Origin: Mycobacterium shinjukuense
GTDB lineage: Bacteria > Actinomycetota > Actinomycetes > Mycobacteriales > Mycobacteriaceae
Assembly: GCF_010730055.1 (NCBI RefSeq)
Contig: NZ_AP022575.1
Location: 372,001-436,000 of the forward strand
Length of the DNA: 64,000 nt
Reading direction: 5' to 3'
Below are positions 62,584 through 64,000 of the stretch, in pieces. The position numbers and the translations under genes were made by a program. Every line of letters begins with the position of its first letter. The first letter of the stretch is position 1. Below the pieces are notes generated by a model. That model was not told the origin of the DNA. It saw only the letters and a list, made by a program, of their open reading frames with translations, and ran no database searches.

Positions 62584-64000
62584 TTACGGCAGCCCGTTGA
62601 GCCCGTTGAGGCCCAACAACGCCCCGCTGGCGCCGCCGGCGCCGCCCATGCCCCCGCCGCCTAGCCCCGCGTTGCCGCCGTTGCCGCCGTTGCCGATGAT
62701 CACCGCGCTACCGCCGCCCCCGCCGGCGCCACCGCCGGCTACGGTGCTTTTCCCGCCGTTGCCGCCGTTGCCGCCGTCGCCCATCAACAGGCCGCCCTTA
62801 CCGCCGGTTCCACCAGCACCGCCGCCCGAGGTTACGCCTTCTCCGCCCTGCCCACCGGCGCCGCCCCAGCCCAGCAGGACGGCGTTACCGCCGGTCCCAC
62901 CCGCGCCGCCGGAAGTCGGGCCGAATCCGCCGTTCCCACCGACCCCGCCGCTGGAGAACAGCAGGCCGGCGGTGCCACCGTTTCCGCCGGGCCCGCCGCC
63001 TTTGCCTCCGCTGTCGCCACCGGATCCGCCGGCTCCGCCGCTGCCCCAGAGCAGGCCGGCGTTGCCCCCGGCCCCGCCGGCGCCCGCGGCGCCGCCGCCG
63101 GAGTCTCCACCGGTCCCTCCCGCGCCGCCGTACCCGGCCAGCAGGCCGGCGTTGCCGCCGGCCCCGCCGGCACCCGGCGTTGCGCCGCTTCCGCCGGCCC
63201 CGCCGTCCCCGCCGCCGGCGCCGAGCAGCCCGCCGAGCGCACCGGCCGCCCCGCCGGCTCCGCCGGCTCCCGCGATTGTTCCCCTGCCGCCGCCCCCGCC
63301 GATCCCGCCGGCGCCCAGCAGCCCGCCAGGACCACCGGCGCCGCCGGCCCCACCGACCGTGCCGGCCAGGTCCGGTGCGATTCCGCCGGCGCCACCGACC
63401 CCGCCGTTGCCGGACAGGAACCCGCCGGCCCCGCCGGTCCCGCCGGCCCCGGCCGAACCCGCCCCCGGCACGTTGCCACCGGCCCCGCCGGCGCCGCCGT
63501 TGCCCAGCAGCCCGGCGGCCCCGCCGGCGCCACCCGGCAACCCGGCGGCTCCGGACCCGCCGGCGCCGCCGTCGCCGAGCAACCAGCCCCCGGGAGCGCC
63601 GGGCGCCCCGGAGCCGGGCGGGGCGGGCACGCCGTTTCCGATCAGCGGTCGCCCGGTGGCCGCCAGGACGGGCGCGTTGATCGCGTTGAGCGCCTGTTGC
63701 TGCAGGACGTGCAGCGGCGAACCGCTAACCGGCGCGTTGAAACCGTCGAGACCGAACAGCAGGCCGGCGGTGCCGCCGGCGCCGGCGGTACCCGCCACCG
63801 CGCCGGTCCCACCCTGGCCGGCATTGCCGCCGTTGCCGATCAGCGTGGCGCTGCCACCGGCCCCGCCCTGACCCCCGGTTATTACGCCAAGCCCGCCTTG
63901 CCCGCCGGCGCCGCCGATGCCGAACACGACGCCGGCCTTGCCGCCGGCCCCGCCGACCCCGCCGTCGTTTCCTAGACTGGCTCCGCCGGCCCCGCCGGGA
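62584..64000 (-). CDS. PE_PGRS-type Gly/Ala-rich repeat protein (5' end outside window)
   Basis: About 470 codons are visible, open to the right edge; the PE domain would lie beyond it. The sequence is almost all GGAGGxGG repeats interspersed with LLxGxGG units. Near residues 55-110 of the visible part, a non-repeat segment typical of PE_PGRS proteins occurs (LLFGLDGFNAPVSGSPLHVL, then QQQALNAINAPVLAATGRPL). The end is GALLGLNGLNGLP. PE_PGRS proteins are exported by ESX-5. In H37Rv no PE_PGRS gene follows fadD36 directly (Rv1194c and PE13/PPE18 do). Confidence 0.88.
   Translation of the reverse strand, partial: PGGAGGASLGNDGGVGGAGGKAGVVFGIGGAGGQGGLGVITGGQGGAGGSATLIGNGGNAGQGGTGAVAGTAGAGGTAGLLFGLDGFNAPVSGSPLHVLQQQALNAINAPVLAATGRPLIGNGVPAPPGSGAPGAPGGWLLGDGGAGGSGAAGLPGGAGGAAGLLGNGGAGGAGGNVPGAGSAGAGGTGGAGGFLSGNGGVGGAGGIAPDLAGTVGGAGGAGGPGGLLGAGGIGGGGGRGTIAGAGGAGGAAGALGGLLGAGGGDGGAGGSGATPGAGGAGGNAGLLAGYGGAGGTGGDSGGGAAGAGGAGGNAGLLWGSGGAGGSGGDSGGKGGGPGGNGGTAGLLFSSGGVGGNGGFGPTSGGAGGTGGNAVLLGWGGAGGQGGEGVTSGGGAGGTGGKGGLLMGDGGNGGNGGKSTVAGGGAGGGGGSAVIIGNGGNGGNAGLGGGGMGGAGGASGALLGLNGLNGLP

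Noticed and set aside
62504..63871. 455-residue plus-strand Pro/Ala-rich frame
   Set aside because: It is the antisense of the GGAGGxGG repeats of the PE_PGRS gene.
1..64000. tRNA, rRNA, CRISPR arrays or prophage
   Set aside because: No cloverleaf, rRNA signature, spacer array or phage structural gene was recognised on either strand.

Overview
The window is high-GC DNA from a slow-growing Mycobacterium related to the M. tuberculosis / M. kansasii group. It follows the M. tuberculosis H37Rv gene order from metE (Rv1133c) to fadD36 (Rv1193). It carries PE, PPE-MPTR and PE_PGRS genes, F420 (fbiC), mycothiol (mshB) and PIM (pimE, lpqW) genes, and many promoters that place the transcript start on the start codon. 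Comparisons with H37Rv are from memory, because no alignment could be run.

Layout. 1-4425: metE (3' end cut by the window) behind a cobalamin riboswitch, then a DGPF/YCII - ECF42 sigma - SRPBCC operon. 4433-14492: a PPE-MPTR gene, an intact thiolase/enoyl-CoA hydratase pair, an srs-like operon (type III PKS, ICMT-like methyltransferase, flavoprotein), mcr and an SDR. 14500-18741: a small frameshifted minus-strand gene with its terminator, an intact mmpL13, a TetR regulator and a methyltransferase. 18766-25723: sirtuin, GntR regulator, DUF1697, Rv1155-type flavin/F420 protein, small proteins, a HhH-GPD protein, two secreted Ala/Pro-rich proteins, pimE, a PCD-like protein and mutT2. 25751-27159: an IS30-family element with a frameshifted transposase, sitting where H37Rv carries narGHJI. 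27266-37578: typA, lpqW, a PE gene with an internal duplication, mshB, an Rv1171-like membrane protein, a PE12-like gene and fbiC. 37865-42953: a PE gene fused to three CBM2-GH18 (chitinase-like) modules, broken by a 2-bp deletion in module 1. 43034-50721: TB8.4, fadH, a PadR regulator, fdxC, an aminotransferase and a large SF2 helicase. 50809-53357: two vapBC-type modules flanking a Stf0 sulfotransferase with a decayed cysD fused behind it. This replaces the pks3/4-papA3-mmpL10-fadD21 locus of H37Rv. 53547-62462: the proline catabolism locus pruC / pruA-pruB, a sigI pseudogene, an internally deleted alpha/beta hydrolase, two intact hydrolases and fadD36. 62584-64000: the C-terminal part of a PE_PGRS gene.

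Two themes stand out. The first is mosaic gain and loss. Several genes that are broken in H37Rv (mmpL13, the Rv1135A/Rv1136 thiolase and hydratase) are whole here. Others are decayed here: the type III PKS lost its catalytic cysteine segment, sigI lost sigma region 2, the Rv1190 homologue lost its nucleophile region, cysD is a relic and narGHJI is absent. The second is the PE-(CBM2-GH18)x3 gene, a probable secreted or surface polysaccharide-binding hydrolase built from near-identical DNA modules. It is the most unusual coding unit in the window.
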